Below are positions 22,600 to 34,889 of a stretch of DNA of 64,000 bases, piece after piece (the first letter of the stretch is position 1; the number at the start of each line of letters is the position of its first letter). The translations under genes were made by a program, and so were the position numbers. The stretch covers positions 2,339,997 through 2,403,996 of the forward strand of contig OX243822.1 in the NCBI GenBank assembly GCA_945859605.1, in the 5' to 3' direction. The notes beneath the pieces were generated by a model that saw nothing but the letters and a program-made list of their open reading frames with translations, did not search any database and was not told the origin of the DNA. This DNA comes from Lumbricus rubellus. Taxonomy: Eukaryota; Annelida; Clitellata; Crassiclitellata; Lumbricidae.

Positions 22600-23485
22600 G
22601 CTCAGTTTTGTTGCTGTTGGTAGATATCTTATAATGTGGCTGACTCATTGTGTGATGAGAGCGCAGCCTTCAAAACTGTCGACCATAGTATCCGTCTTGG
22701 ACAACTATCTTTCTTTGGTCTTTCAGGCACTTTCTTGGTTGTCTCACTTCCTTCCTCCAGGACCGCTCCTTCTCTGTGATCTATGGGTCCACTAAGTGTC
22801 CATGGCTTACTGCTCCTTTGCCTTAGGCTACATTGTATCTTCTGTATATCATTCATACAGAAGATTTTGACCCTCTATTCACTGCTGGCGCTGTCCTGAC
22901 ACAGTCTTAGGCAGACGACCTCCAGGGCCTATCTGCACTGTCTGGCATCGACAGCTGCCACTGTGTTCCATGCATGTGCTGGGCCATGGAGACCTTGAGG
23001 CCTGGATGTTTTCCAACGTTGCCTTTTCATCTTCCGTCTGGCATCTTGACTCACCTTCACTTGGCAAAATCTAAGGTCTGTTCAACCAGATTGGGTTCTG
23101 CACACAGCGGCACACCCCATTGGCCGCATCCCTAACTCAAGCAATTTGTTTAAGTACACACTGGATGTGCTTCGTTGGCTTCTTTTCCCCTCAGAAGATG
23201 ACATACCCGATCACTGCATTGGTATGGCGTTGTATAAAGTGTTCCACTCCCACATACCAGTGGAAAATTTCCTGTTCTACCTGAATGTCCAATGCCGAGG
23301 CCTCATTTTTTTTATCTGTTTAGGTTTCAACTTTCATGTCCCTCGCTTGCAGACATCCACAAGGCAACACCAGGCTTTCTCTGTTACTGGCCCTGTCACC
23401 TGGGATGTTCTTATCTAGCCTTAAAACTGTCTTTTTTGGTCTAAATTTTTCTGGAGTACTTCTGAGTAGAAAGACTTGAGGGGTG
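22600..23485 (+). mobile_element. Degenerate CR1/L2-like LINE
   Basis: With frameshifts allowed, 22640-22795 reads as a CR1-type reverse transcriptase motif A block (SAAFKTVDHSIRLGQLSFFGLSG). Downstream similarity fades, and the 3' end has the usual cttctgagtag and ggtgctgtata tail. The hAT element at 23494 inserted into this tail, which resumes at 30825. Confidence 0.55.
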
Positions 23486-24388
23486 CTGTATAATAGGGTG
23501 GAGTGAAAAAAAACTTTTATTCAAATTTTTCTCGAATTTCCAATTCCAATAGTGATCAAAAGTTGCCTATGGTATCAAAGAATTTCTACAAAAATTTGAC
23601 CCTCCTATGTTGACGTCTTCTGCCCTCTACCGGACGATTTAAGGACGCCATGTTGATTTTCCGTACTGTCAGGCATTTTTAGACCAGGCTTGTAATCAAA
23701 AATTCCACTGTTAGCAAATCATATAACAATTTGCTAACTGGTGTTTCTAGACTAATTTGACCCTCCTGAAAACGAAAATCGTGGTTAGCAAGCTGGATTT
23801 TTAGCGGTTACATGGGAAAATAAGATGGCGGACAAAATGGTTGCCAATTGCTTCAAATGACTAAAAGTAAAGTATTGTATGTGGTAGGCAGGCGCGGATT
23901 CAGAGGGGGGCGGAGCCGGCGTACGCCCCCCTAAACCTGCAGCAAATGTTCTCAAACTAAACTGACCTAAAACTAACATAATTGCAATTTGGGAATAGGA
24001 TGTTTGAAGTAGCTGGACCGGCAGAATGGAGCTCTCTTACCGTATTATGTATCCAAATATTACCACAATAATTCACATTTTGCTGCTCACTACTGTCACG
24101 GCTTGCAGTGTTGAACGAGCAAATTCTATAGGCTGCGATTTGTGAAGTCGTGTTTCAGAAGTACAATGAACAAGAACAGATTTAATACACTAATTTTATT
24201 GTTTGTCCACAAGGACATCAAGTTAGACATTCATCATCATCATCATCATCATCAATATCCTTAAGCTCAATGCCCGTAGGAGTCCGACGCCACTCTCTGT
24301 CTGAGTCTGTCTCGTGCCATGTTGCCCAGCTTCAAACGGTCGGTCAGCAGGTCTGCTCCATACCATTAACATCTTGGAGCATCTAGAC

Positions 24389-24571
24389 CACCTTGTCTGA
24401 TTGAAGAGAATCGTGAAAAAGAGGCATGAAGGACAACGTGGGTCAATGCCCGTTGTGTCCCACGCTCTCTCCCCCGACTACCTTGTCTGATTGAAGAGAA
24501 TCGTGAAAAAGAGGCATGAAGGACAACGTGGTCTGGGTCAATGCCCGTTGTGTCCCACGCTCTCTCCCCCG
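24389..24571 (+). repeat. Two-copy tandem repeat, ~90 bp
   Basis: The block starting ccttgtctgattgaagagaa at 24391 recurs at 24481 and ends in both copies with gctctctcccccgact. The second copy carries a few extra bases. Confidence 0.85.
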
Positions 24572-25117
24572 ACTCTCTCCATCGGTCTGTCCTGACCGAC
24601 CTGTGCATGTCTGCTCCACATCATGACACCTTGAAGCATCTGGGTAGCTATGTCACTTGTGTCGTGGTTTTGGCGGATTACAATCGTCTTGGTTTTTCAC
24701 TGCCAGCGTATCGCCACCTATCTGGCAAACCTTCCTCCTTTTGTCCGGGCTTAGGACCGGCACATGGACGTTGTTGGTTCCCTGTGGCAGAGGATGGATG
24801 CAGTTTAACGTCGTGCCCAGGACAGGAGTTAGACATTGATGACATTTATATATCAATGCCTACGCCAGAAAGCATCCAAGGAGAATGACACTGCTTAATC
24901 CACTGGCATGTGACACTTAATTATTTCCTTTCTAGATCAAGGGTTGCATGATCAAAACCGATAACTGATTTATAATCGTTTCACTGTTAACCTTCAGTGG
25001 AGACCAGTGGTTTTATATGAGAAACTATATATTTTTTAAAAGTTCCATAACATTTTCTATAAAAAGGATCATTATAGTGCGGCGTGATCTAATTTCATAT
25101 ATATATAGGCCTATATA

Positions 25118-25757
25118 CAGGACTTAAAGTGTACCAGGAGTCCAGGACGATCATGGACGGCGTCCTGGCACTTATTTTCGAGGCAGGACGGCGTCCTATG
25201 ACTTATTTGGCCAGCACTACCAGGACGGTCGTCCATGACTGCATGGACGGCGTCCATGACTGCATGGACGGCGTCCATGCAGTTACGGACGACCGGCCAT
25301 AACTGCCTAAAAATGGCTCCATTTGAGGTCGACACAGCCAAAAATGCGCTGATCGCTGGGGCTCCGCCCCCAGGCCCCGCTGGGGGAGCTTACTGTAAAG
25401 AGTAAAGACAAAACCTTTCTCTTTTATAATAACATTTTTATTGTTATCCTGGTAGCTTGCGACACTGAAAAACGACTTATTCTTAAAAATTTCGCGACTT
25501 TGTCGTTCACAAATAGCTGGCAAACAAGAGCCTAAAAATTGCTCCATTTAAGGTCGAAACAGCCAAAAATGCGCTGGTCGCTGGGGCTCCGCCCCAGACC
25601 ACGCTGGGGGAGCTTACGACGCTCCCCCAGACCCCCTAGTCGGGATGGGCTTCGTGCCTTCGGCACTCGCAACTTCCCGCCTTCGGCGCCGCCACTGACG
25701 ACCAATTAGGCCTACAATACAGCGTCCTGCCACTTCTTTTTTACACGTTGAGCACTG
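25118..25757. mobile_element. hAT-like element related to the 145-bp MITE
   Basis: Ends caggacttaaagtgt and cacgttgagcactg resemble those of 14722-14866. The subterminal part has repeated catggacggcgtccatg motifs. The middle (25320-25690) is homologous, inverted, to about 44700-44750 and 45614-45890. Flanks do not give a clean duplication. Confidence 0.6.
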
Positions 25758-26402
25758 TAGGCCCCTATATGTAGGCCTATATGTATATATTTACGGGATT
25801 GGATTGGTAGTATTTACGCCCCCCCCTAACCAGAAATCCTGGATCCGCCCCTGGTAGGAACACGGTTTTAGACTCTAAATTAAGATTATATGGTTCAAGG
25901 AATGTAATGGAATCAATGACATAAATGTAGCAATGCAAAAAATCAAAATGGCGGACAAAATGGCTGCCAGAATCTTAAAATGGCTATAGGTGAAGTCATG
26001 TATGCAATGGAATCATGATTTCAGGGTCTAGGTCACCATTTTCGAGGTCGAGGAATATGATGGAACCAGTGCCACTCATGTAACAATGCACGAAGATCAA
26101 AATGGCGGACACCATCACCCAAATATCGTTAAATATAAGACATACACTCAGTAGTAGGCAGCACCTTTTCTTCTTTCACGGAACCCCCCAGCAACAGCTA
26201 CATCTATACCTCCAAATGTCCAAATGTGGCTGTTGAGAGATGAATGGACAGGAATAAAATTGGGTCAGCTTTGCTTTCAGGCATACCAAAAACATTCAGC
26301 AAAATTTCCGACAACGGGGTACCGCTATTTCAAGACACAAATAGAATGATGAAGTTGGGGTCATAGTCACCAACTCACCATAGCCTATCTGTATGGTTCC
26401 AC

Positions 26403-29176
26403 CAGGGGCGGAAACCTGGTCCGAACTTTGGGGGGGACGGACGAGCGGCTGAAAGACGATCGCTGAAGCGCGAAGCACCGAGTTGGGAGGGGTGAATTAA
26501 GGTTGTTTTTAATATTCACACCTAATTGTAGCATTTTAGCTGTCGTCAAAAATGAAAAATGATCCATTTTCTTAGTCCCAATAGAAGTAGTTCAAACTGT
26601 AATTTGTTATTGAACACGATCGGAGTGCAGATTGTATTAGACACCTTTTTAATGCTGATATCACAAATTTATATAATGATGGAATGTGCTAAATTTCGCA
26701 AAACAGTTTTGCAAAAAAACTATCTATGCATTTAACATAGACACCTCTGTAATGCAATCAATCAATCAAAAATATATATAAGAAAATCATGCTATGTAGT
26801 GAATATTACTCAAATTCATGACTAAAATATTTGCGTTAATTTATTACATGCAAATTATGTTTATTAGAAAGACTAAAAAGAAAACACTGATAGGAATGAA
26901 AATCTACTCTTGTCTATAATTATTATATACATACCATCAGAGCATATCAAAAGAATTCCGTTACAGAACTGCATGACTTTTTCTCAGCCTTTTGATCTAC
27001 CCTGGTAAATAACTGCCAACCAGATGACAATGACTTTTTCAAAACTATTTTTTGCTGCGAGGATGTGATTTTACAACTGTCCAAGACCATTATAACTGCC
27101 ATTTTATTTAAAATCAACACTTCTATGTGAACTTGCACGTTTAAAAGCCCTGCCAACTCTCATTATGCATAGATTAAATCCGTTCAAGAGACCAAATCGT
27201 GGACGGAGTTTGGTTTACATTTTTGGGGGCTAAAAAACTTAAAGTTTGGATATGAGGCGGAGACTTGGTCCAGATTGAGCGGCGCCGGAATTTTTTTCTC
27301 GAATCAAAAGTTAATGAGCCTTTTTAGTCATCGAGTTTAATTTAAATCTAATAAAAACCATACTATCTTGCGTAAACACCTTTTTTAGGCAAGTGGTTTA
27401 TTTGAAATATCATAAAACCCTACTAAATACCGTAAACACCTTTTTTAGTCATCGAGTTTAATTGAAATCTCATAAAAAACGATACTATTTAGCGTAAACA
27501 CCTTTTTTAGCCATCGAGATTAATTTAAATCTTAAAAACATACTATTTTGTGTAAACACCTTTTTTAGTAATCGAATTAAATTAAAATCTCATAAAAACC
27601 ATATTTTTTTGCGTAAACACCTTGTTTGGTCAACGAGATTAACTGAAATCTCATAAAAGAAACATACTATTTTGCGTAAACACCTGTTTAGTGATCCAAT
27701 TTAATCGAAATATCACAAAACCATAATTTATTCCGTAAACACTTTTTTTAGTCATCGAGTTTAATTGAAGTCTCATAAAACCAGACTATTTTGCGTAAAA
27801 ACCTTTTTTAGACATCAACTCATCGAGTTTAATTAAAATCTTATAAAACCATACTATTTTGCGTAAACATCTTTTTCAGTCATCAATTTTTATTTGAATC
27901 TCATAAAACCATACTATTTTGCGTAAACACCTTTCTTATTATCGAGAATAATTGTAATCTCATAAAAACCATACTATTTTGCGTAAACACCTTTTTTAGT
28001 GACCGGGTTTAATTGAAATATCGTAAAACCATGTTTTTTTCCGTAAACACCTTTTTTAGTCATATTGTTAAATTTAAATATCATAGATCTATACTATTTT
28101 CCGAAGACACCTTCTTTGGTCATCGAGTTTAATTTAAGTCTCATAAAAACTTTACTATTTCGCGTAAACACCTTTTTTAGTCATTGAGTTTAATTGAAAT
28201 CTCATAAGACCATAATATTTCCGTAAACACCTTTTTTAGTCATCGAAATTTGTTAAATTCTCATAAAAACCATACTATTTTGCGTAAACATATTTTTTGG
28301 GAGTTTAATTTAAATCTCACAAAACCATATTATTTTTCAGACAAAAAGTGTGTCGACCTTTTCTTGGTCATAGAGTTGAAATCTCATAAAAACCATTCTT
28401 TTTCCTTACACACGTCGAGTTTAATAGAAATCTCATGAAACCATACTAACTTTCCGGACACACCCGTTTTAGTCAACGACTTTAATTGAAGTTTCACAAC
28501 AACCATGCTATTTTTCCTGGATAAAAAAGCGTTAATCATCGGATTCAAGTTTCGCTCGTGAAAATTTCTTGGGGGCTAACGCCGGAAACTATACCATTTT
28601 CCTTGTGACAGACCTGAATCTGAGTCTTCTTGAGGGGTTTGAGCCCCCTAGCCCGTTATAAACTCCGCCCATGGACCCAATGATGTTCTATGTCCCACTG
28701 TTCGTTTTCCAGAGGAACAATAAACAAAATACTTACTTACTTACTTATTTACGTATTAACTTTTCCTTTTACTTCTGATGTTGAACATGACGCTGATTTG
28801 AGCCTGAAGAGAAGCTGAATTGAATTTAGCAGAAAGCCGACATGTGACGTTGTGAGTTTGTGACGTTGGGTGTTTTCAAGTCTTTATAATAATTGGAAAT
28901 GAGTTAAAAGAGGTGTCTTATCTATACAGTATAATGTTCGCAAACTATCCAATGTGGGACTTAATAACTTTTGGTTAGTGCCTGGATTGCTCTGGAGTTC
29001 ATAACATTATAAATATTTACTTCATCTGCTAAACTTTTTCTCTAGTTCCCTACTGAAGATTGTGTACATGTCCTAACGCTTGAACATTGGGGGGGGACAA
29101 ATGCATGGGCCGTCCCCCCCAACGTCTTCTTTGGGGGGGACCGTCCCCCCCTGTCCCCCCTAGGTTTCCGCCCCTG
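26403..29176 (-). mobile_element. hAT-type non-autonomous element, copy B (2774 bp)
   Basis: Inverted counterpart of 17028-19800 with the same termini, flanked by a different perfect duplication, ggttccac (26395-26402 and 29177-29184). Short frames are conserved exactly between copies (for example the 69-codon frame at 26947-27156 and at 19047-19256), which reflects recent origin rather than coding. The nested satellite element occupies 27198-28673. Confidence 0.93.
27198..28673 (-). mobile_element. Nested satellite-bearing TIR element in copy B
   Basis: Exact counterpart of 17530-19005, same length (1476 bp), with its 8-bp flanks gacccaat on the right and gaccaaat on the left. It contains the same tandem array of ~60-bp units in inverted orientation. 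Confidence 0.8.
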
Positions 29177-29429
29177 GGTTCCACTTTTTTATATGCATAT
29201 TGCAGGTCCAGTACCTAACCAAGACAATAATTATTGACCCTCTTGTAGCCAATCGAAAGTATCTTTACATTGGCAACCATTACATCTGCCAGGTCACCAA
29301 ATGTCTTCGCCTTTGAAGGGTCCCTATTGCTTGTACCATTGCTTGTCCAATGTCCATTCAATAATTTATCTGGAAACTGTTCGTATGAATTGCGACACGA
29401 TTTATTGGGTATATCGCAAAATTTGGTCA

Positions 29430-29720
29430 TATCTCTTATTATATGCAGATGTCTTGCATTGGCTCCGTTTCCAACAGCGTATTGCCTACATGGTCTGTGT
29501 GCTGGTTAGGGGTGCTTTGAGGGACGAGCCCCACTTATTTGCAAGAACTCTGTTTTTCAACTCAGGTGTCCAGCGTCGACGGACCAAGCTGAGCTTCTGC
29601 TATTCGACAGCAAAGTTCATTCTCTGTGGCTGGTTCCACAACCTGAAATGTCCACCCATTTTCACAGTGCTTATTGCCCATGGGTCACTCCACTCCGTTT
29701 GTTAAGAATCTAAAAACTGT
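29430..29720 (+). mobile_element. LINE C-terminal fragment
   Basis: Translation resembles the CR1/L2 C-terminus (HWLRFQQRIAYMVCVLVRGA, then SFCYSTAKFI). It lies in the unique centre of the 23494 element, so it was captured by or inserted into that element. Confidence 0.5.
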
Positions 29721-30824
29721 CCTATTCAGTCGTGGTTAGGTCGGGAGTGATATCGAGTAGCCTACCTTGAAGAGGCCCTACACAAAATATTCTAAATGCA
29801 TAAATGCTATGCCTCTGTTAAAAGTTTCTGACTGGACAAGTTACTTTTCAGAAAGCATCCAATGCCACAGATTTTGAGGGAAGCTCATGGCACGATATTG
29901 ATGCCAGATCCGTGGAATAGTCAGTTTGATACGCTGTGATAAGGTGCTGCATGATAATTTCGTCGGTGTTCTTTTGCAGAACGCTCCTTGGCTTAAGACC
30001 TGCTGAGGGAATTGTGATAATTTGAATGATCATATCTGGCAAAATAACGGAACATTATAGATAAATTCCACAGCACAGGCCCCCATATGCCATCTTGCAA
30101 AGACCTGGTTAAAAAACTGAAATCAAATTCCGATTGCATACTTGCCTTCGCTTGTAGCCATTTTAGAATTATGGCCGCCATTTTGTCTGCCATTTTGGTT
30201 TTTGTGCCGTATTACATGAGTGACATTGGTTCCATCGTATTTCTTGACCTCGAAAATGTTGACTTAGACCCTGAAATCATGATTCCATTGCATACATGAC
30301 TTCACCTATAGCCATTTTAAGATTCTGGCCGCCATTTTGTCCGCCGTTTTGATTTTTTGCAGTGCTACATATATGTCATTGATTCCATTACATTCCTTGA
30401 ACCATATAATCTTAATTTAGAGTCTAAAACCGTGTTCCTACCACATACAATACTTTACTTTTAGTCATTTGAAGCAATTGGCAACCATTTTGTCCGCCAT
30501 CTTATTTTCCCATGTAACCGCTAAAAATCCAGCTTGCTAACCACGATTTTCGTTTTCAGGAGGGTCAAATTAGTCTAGAAACACCAGTTAGCAAATTGTT
30601 ATATGATTTGCTTCTAACAGTGGAATTTTTAGATTACAAGCCTGGTCTAAAATGTTTGACAGTACTGAAAATCAAAATGGCGTCCTTAAATCGTCCGGTA
30701 GAGGGCAGAAGACGTCAACATAGGAAGGTCAAATTTTTTTAGCAATTCTGTGATATCATAGGCAAATTTTGATCACTATTGGAAAATTCCAGAATTTTTT
30801 TTTTCACTCCACCCTACTGTATAA

Positions 30825-31440
30825 GTACTTCTGATAAATAAACACAAAGTGAGGTGGAATACAAAAATGGATCTGTGTTTGACAGGTCTGAGAGACAAGT
30901 CAACATTCTCACCAAGAATGTTGGACAACAGGAACCATTCCTGGATCATATTGCCAGATTCAATGTTGGACCACTTAAGACATGCATGAACACTGGGAGA
31001 ATGTTTTTGGTCAGTTTAATTCTGAGATATGAGTTGGTGAACTTTGTCCCGACCTGCTCGACCTCATATCTTTGGATATCTGTACCCTGTAACTCAGCTT
31101 ATGCAAGAAGGTGTCAGATATATGCAATGCATGGCTGAAAGTGGTTTGGAAATGTTGCTGAGTCTGACTTTGGTCATGAAAATCAATGGCAGGTTTCAGA
31201 TCCTGACAAACCCAGCTCACTTTCAGCCCTGGATATATGCGGCCTTTGACCAGTTTCTTATCTCCCTCTTAGAGCTTTTGACATCTCTTCTTCTTTTGAT
31301 ATGGTGCACCACAAGATTTTACTTCAGCAATTACAGTTATCCTGTTGCCTGTCTGGTATTCCCTTCTTTGGCTTAAATCCTACATTACTGATCGCTCGCA
31401 AATGGTTGTCCTTGGAGACTCACGGCCGAGTGAGTTGAGG
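30825..31440 (+). mobile_element. CR1-like LINE relic
   Basis: It begins with the tail interrupted at 23493. Further on, a frameshifted motif A block (SSFDMVHHKILLQQLQLSCC) at about 31280-31350 identifies CR1-type reverse transcriptase. It is heavily decayed. Confidence 0.5.
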
Positions 31441-32159
31441 TCAAGTTTGAAGTTCCCCGAAATCAGTACTGCTTAGCATCCCAACATCAGCACTCTCTTT
31501 ACTGCTGATATAGATTACCTTAAAGGTAATCAATCAATCAATCAATCAATTTGTTATTGGTCCGTAAACCACAGTACAGATCTCTTCTGAGGGTTGTCAA
31601 GAGACTTCAGTCCAGAAGTGTGATTTTATCAGATTTCAAGAAGCTTGCAAAAGGGTCAAAGTCAAGGATGAAGTGCTCAATTGTTGAATAGGGATTTCAA
31701 ACGTCTAAACAGTTATCATTGATATGCCCAAATAGATCGTCAAAAGAACTGAATAATGATACCAAGAACACCATTCTAGCTCTCACATGATAAGCTCAGA
31801 TACAGGCATTCATACATCTGTATGAGGTCGAGCTCGTCGGGTCAAAATATGCCGACCCTTATCTCGAAATGTAATGGACCGAAAAAGTTTTTTTTTGTTT
31901 TTGAACGTTTAGTAAGGCACAAGAAGTGGGACAAATTTAATGTAAATCTGAGTCTCTGCAATCACAATAAATGCCACGATTAGCCACTGTTCAGAATCTC
32001 AGGAACCCCCCCCCCACATTTGGCCTTATTACTTTTGATACATGCGCGACATTATAGTATCATTTACACAGTCGTATTCTACATAGTCTTCCGGTTGTAA
32101 TGATAATATATAATTTTTGCTTGTCATAATTTTTCTAAGGTTCAACCTATTTCTAGCAG
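31441..32159. other. No recognisable gene
   Basis: Non-coding, with a short (CAAT)n at 31530-31550. No domain, transposon end or RNA gene is recognised. Confidence 0.5.
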
Positions 32160-32305
32160 ACTAATCGTATAATTAATAATTGTTAAATAAATCTTAAGCT
32201 TGTTTGATTTTCGTTATATTTAACATATATTAAATGTTCTGAAAACAGGTAAGTTGTCGTTTTTATCCTTTAATAATTTTACCTGCGCATTATAATTTTA
32301 CCGTA
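32160..32305 (+). repeat. Dispersed repeat with empty Helitron site
   Basis: Homologous to 50575-50588 plus 50969-51095. The Helitron present there is absent here, where the sequence passes from aattaataa straight into ttgttaaataaatc (junction 32179/32180). Confidence 0.75.
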
Positions 32306-32912
32306 AGCTTTTACGCGTATTAGCTGGATTGACAACATTCTTGCTTGGTCCCGTCTTTCCGGATCCAATCTTCTCGCCGCTGCACGCGATAGGAGGCAGT
32401 GGAGAGCTGTAGTCCATGCATGCGACCAACCGTCGCGCAGCGACGTCGGTGATTGACATGACATGACATGTAAGCTTTTACGCATTTCTTGGACGCTCAA
32501 ACTAACTACGGGGCAAGTTTATCGGCTGGCCGGAACTTCACCAGAGCACTTAGGGAACCAAAGCTCGCAAACTCTCCTATTTCGGTCATATCATCAGGAT
32601 CCCCCAGGATTGCGTGGAAAAAGCCACCATGCTGGGTCACGTTGAGCGCCTTAGTGAGATTCTTGTTATGGCGCTATATAAATGTTCATATACATACATA
32701 CATACATACATACATACATACATACATACATACATACATACATACATACATACATACATACATACATACATACATACATACATACATACATACATACATA
32801 CATACATGGATATCGACGCGAGGGTAGACCGCGTATTAGCTGGATTGACAACATTCTTGCTTGGTCCCGTCTTTCCGGATCCCACCTTCTCGCCGCTGTG
32901 TGTCTTCATGTA
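32306..32912 (+). mobile_element. LINE 3' ends, interrupted by a SINE tail and (CATA)n
   Basis: Two 3' ends of one LINE family are present, both encoding a RISWIDNILAWSRLSGS block (32320-32380 and 32835-32895); the first ends in a TGACA tail at 32455-32470. In the second, coding runs to about 32645, is interrupted by a ggcgctatataaatg tail with (CATA)n (32670-32806), and resumes near 32815. Confidence 0.65.
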
Positions 32913-33429
32913 AGGACCAAGTCGATTTCATTTTTGAAGCTCTTATTTCTAGGTGACACTTTACGATAGATTAAATCATCCACCAAACCCCTTAGTCAGT
33001 TGATTTGGTTGATAGTGGGCTTACTCAACGTCAAGTTCTCCCAAATAAAACCGTGGCTACGGCCTTGATTAGGCCTACATTGCACGCTCGACCTCCATCC
33101 AAGGCGGTTATAAGCGAGTTTATCAACAGTATTGACCTTTACTTTATGTAATTTCAGTTTGCTATTGCACTTTTGCAGTGTATTTTGTATTGTACATTGT
33201 TGTACAAGTAGTTTTGTATTGTATTTTGTATTGTACAAGTGCGCATAGGGCCTACAAACAAACTTCATCTAAATCATCGCACTATAAAAGTCTATAAGTG
33301 CTGCAACCAATGACGTAACTATTACAATTTGAATATTTATTAGAACTCATAACCGCAAATTTCCGCAAATGGGTACAAAACGGTGCATTCCTATACTATT
33401 AACTATTATTACTAAGCTGTCATTTATAA

Positions 33430-34020
33430 CGCGCATAAACAAAAAGAATCTTGCACGAAAGCGCGTAACAGGAATGTCTACTCATAATAATAACTCTTAA
33501 ACAAATAAGTCTTCAAGTTTTTCTTGAAGAACGATAAAGTAGATGATTTACGAATAAAACCTGAAAGTTTGTTTTATTCAGTTGGGTCAGCCAGTGCAAA
33601 TGCACGGTTTTCAAATTTCCGAACTGAACGTGTGACTACAAAGTCACCTTGAGATGAAGATCGTAGTCCTCGTCTGGATTGAAGCGAAGAACATGGTGTT
33701 ACAAGTGAGGACACATAAGAAGGAGATGAGTTAATGTGGACTCGGTACATCAAAAGACATCGTAAACGTTACTCGTGCCTGTATGGGAAGCCAGTGCAGT
33801 TCACGAAGGGTGAAAGTGATGTGGTCACGAGGAGCCAAGTTTTTTTTATAAGCTTTGCAGAATAATGGAGAACAGTGGTAAGGGGTTGAAAAGTAGATGC
33901 AGTGAGACCGTACAGAACTGAGTTGCAGTAATCAATTCTAGAGATCACCAAAGCCTGTACAAGTGTGCGAAGACATTTTTCGTTTATACTGTTCTTGACT
34001 TACCGTATGCGTCTGAGATG
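33430..34020 (-). mobile_element. CR1/L2-like LINE 3' half fragment
   Basis: The minus strand encodes VISRIDYCNSVLYGLTASTF, then a diverged linker and a FALADPTEQNKLSGFIRKSS-like C-terminal block ending in SFFKKNLKTYLF. These are the standard CR1/L2 C-terminal motifs, with frameshifts. Confidence 0.7.
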
Positions 34021-34286
34021 GAAGAAACAGGATTTGGTTATGGAGCATATTTAATTTTTCATAGAAAGAGTAGGCTATTATCTAGAAGTAGGCCTACACC
34101 ACGATCACGAAAAGACAAACGGCGAAAAGAGTGTCCATTCTAAACTTCAAACACACTCCATAAAAATTCGTCCAACTTTGTCTACTGTGTATTCGGATTG
34201 AAACATATCTCGTTTGAGGTGAAAACAGCAGGTCGACACAAGGAAGCTTTTGGCGTTTCGATTTCCTTTGGCGGCCAGTTCGTGAC

Positions 34287-34350
34287 CTTAGAATTACACG
34301 GTTCTATGTTCATAGGATTTCTTAAGGAGATAGAACCGTGTAATTCTAAG
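34287..34350. repeat. Perfect 21-bp hairpin with 22-nt loop
   Basis: Arms 34287-34307 (starts cttagaattacacgg) and 34330-34350 are exact reverse complements. The size is that of a small-RNA precursor stem, but perfect pairing could equally be a recent inverted duplication. No transposon ends were found around it. Confidence 0.7.
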
Positions 34351-34889
34351 TTGCCGACCGCGAAAATAAAGAATAATGAGTGATTACCAAATTAATTTGA
34401 CATTCATTCCTCTAAGGTTTATCTTCTAATATAATATAATCTAGTGATTTCCTAGCGTCGCTGTCATGATGTTGAAGGCAGGGTTTGAATTGTCAAACTT
34501 GAATTGAAGTGGTGAAAATTTATAACGAGTCCAAATGTTTCGAGAACTTCCGACAATACTTTCTTACGTAGTAGGGCCTACTACATGAAGCCACTATACA
34601 CGTGTGCTAAATTATAGTGGGCAGGAGAGTAGGGCCTACTTATAAGATCCTTGGCGGTGCCAGCAATAAAATTATTACAATGAAGAATACTTAAGCCTAC
34701 TGGTTAAACTCGTTGAGGTTTTTTTATTTTCAACAAATTTCAGTCTCTAGCAAAATATGATCTCCTAAACAAACACAGGTGATGCGAATGTAAACTGATA
34801 GAAAAGCAATATTTGTAATTATTAAGCAGGTAAGATATACTGAACAACTCAGCCCTTAATTACAATAATTGAATTTGGAGATTAATCTA

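Larger units (their letters stand above)
23889..25853. mobile_element. TIR element with 5-bp target duplication (1965 bp)
   Basis: Ends caggcgcggattcag and ctggatccgcccctg are flanked by gtagg at 23884-23888 and 25854-25858. The opposite arm of the host element (30437-30441, complement) carries the unoccupied site with a single gtagg, proving the boundaries to within one base. The interior holds a tandem duplication (24389-24571) and the element at 25118-25757. No transposase is recognised. Confidence 0.85.
23494..30816. mobile_element. hAT-like element with ~0.65-kb inverted arms, hosting two others
   Basis: Inverted termini tagggtggagtgaaaaaa and ttttttcactccaccctа-type end (closing at 30816) are flanked by the perfect 8-bp duplication ctgtataa (23486-23493 and 30817-30824). 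The inverted similarity continues inward for about 650 bp: 23494-23888 plus 25859-26115 pair with about 30183-30816. Insertions at 23889-25853 and 26403-29176 expand a core of roughly 2.5 kb to 7.3 kb. No transposase is seen. Confidence 0.8.

Noticed and set aside
25106..25770. Clean 8-bp target duplication around the 25118-25757 element
   Set aside because: Flanks are both TAGGCC-rich but do not match as an 8-mer; termini alone support the element.
17028..29176. A 12-kb palindrome made by inverted duplication
   Set aside because: Each arm is a transposon with its own 8-bp target duplication, and flanking sequences differ.
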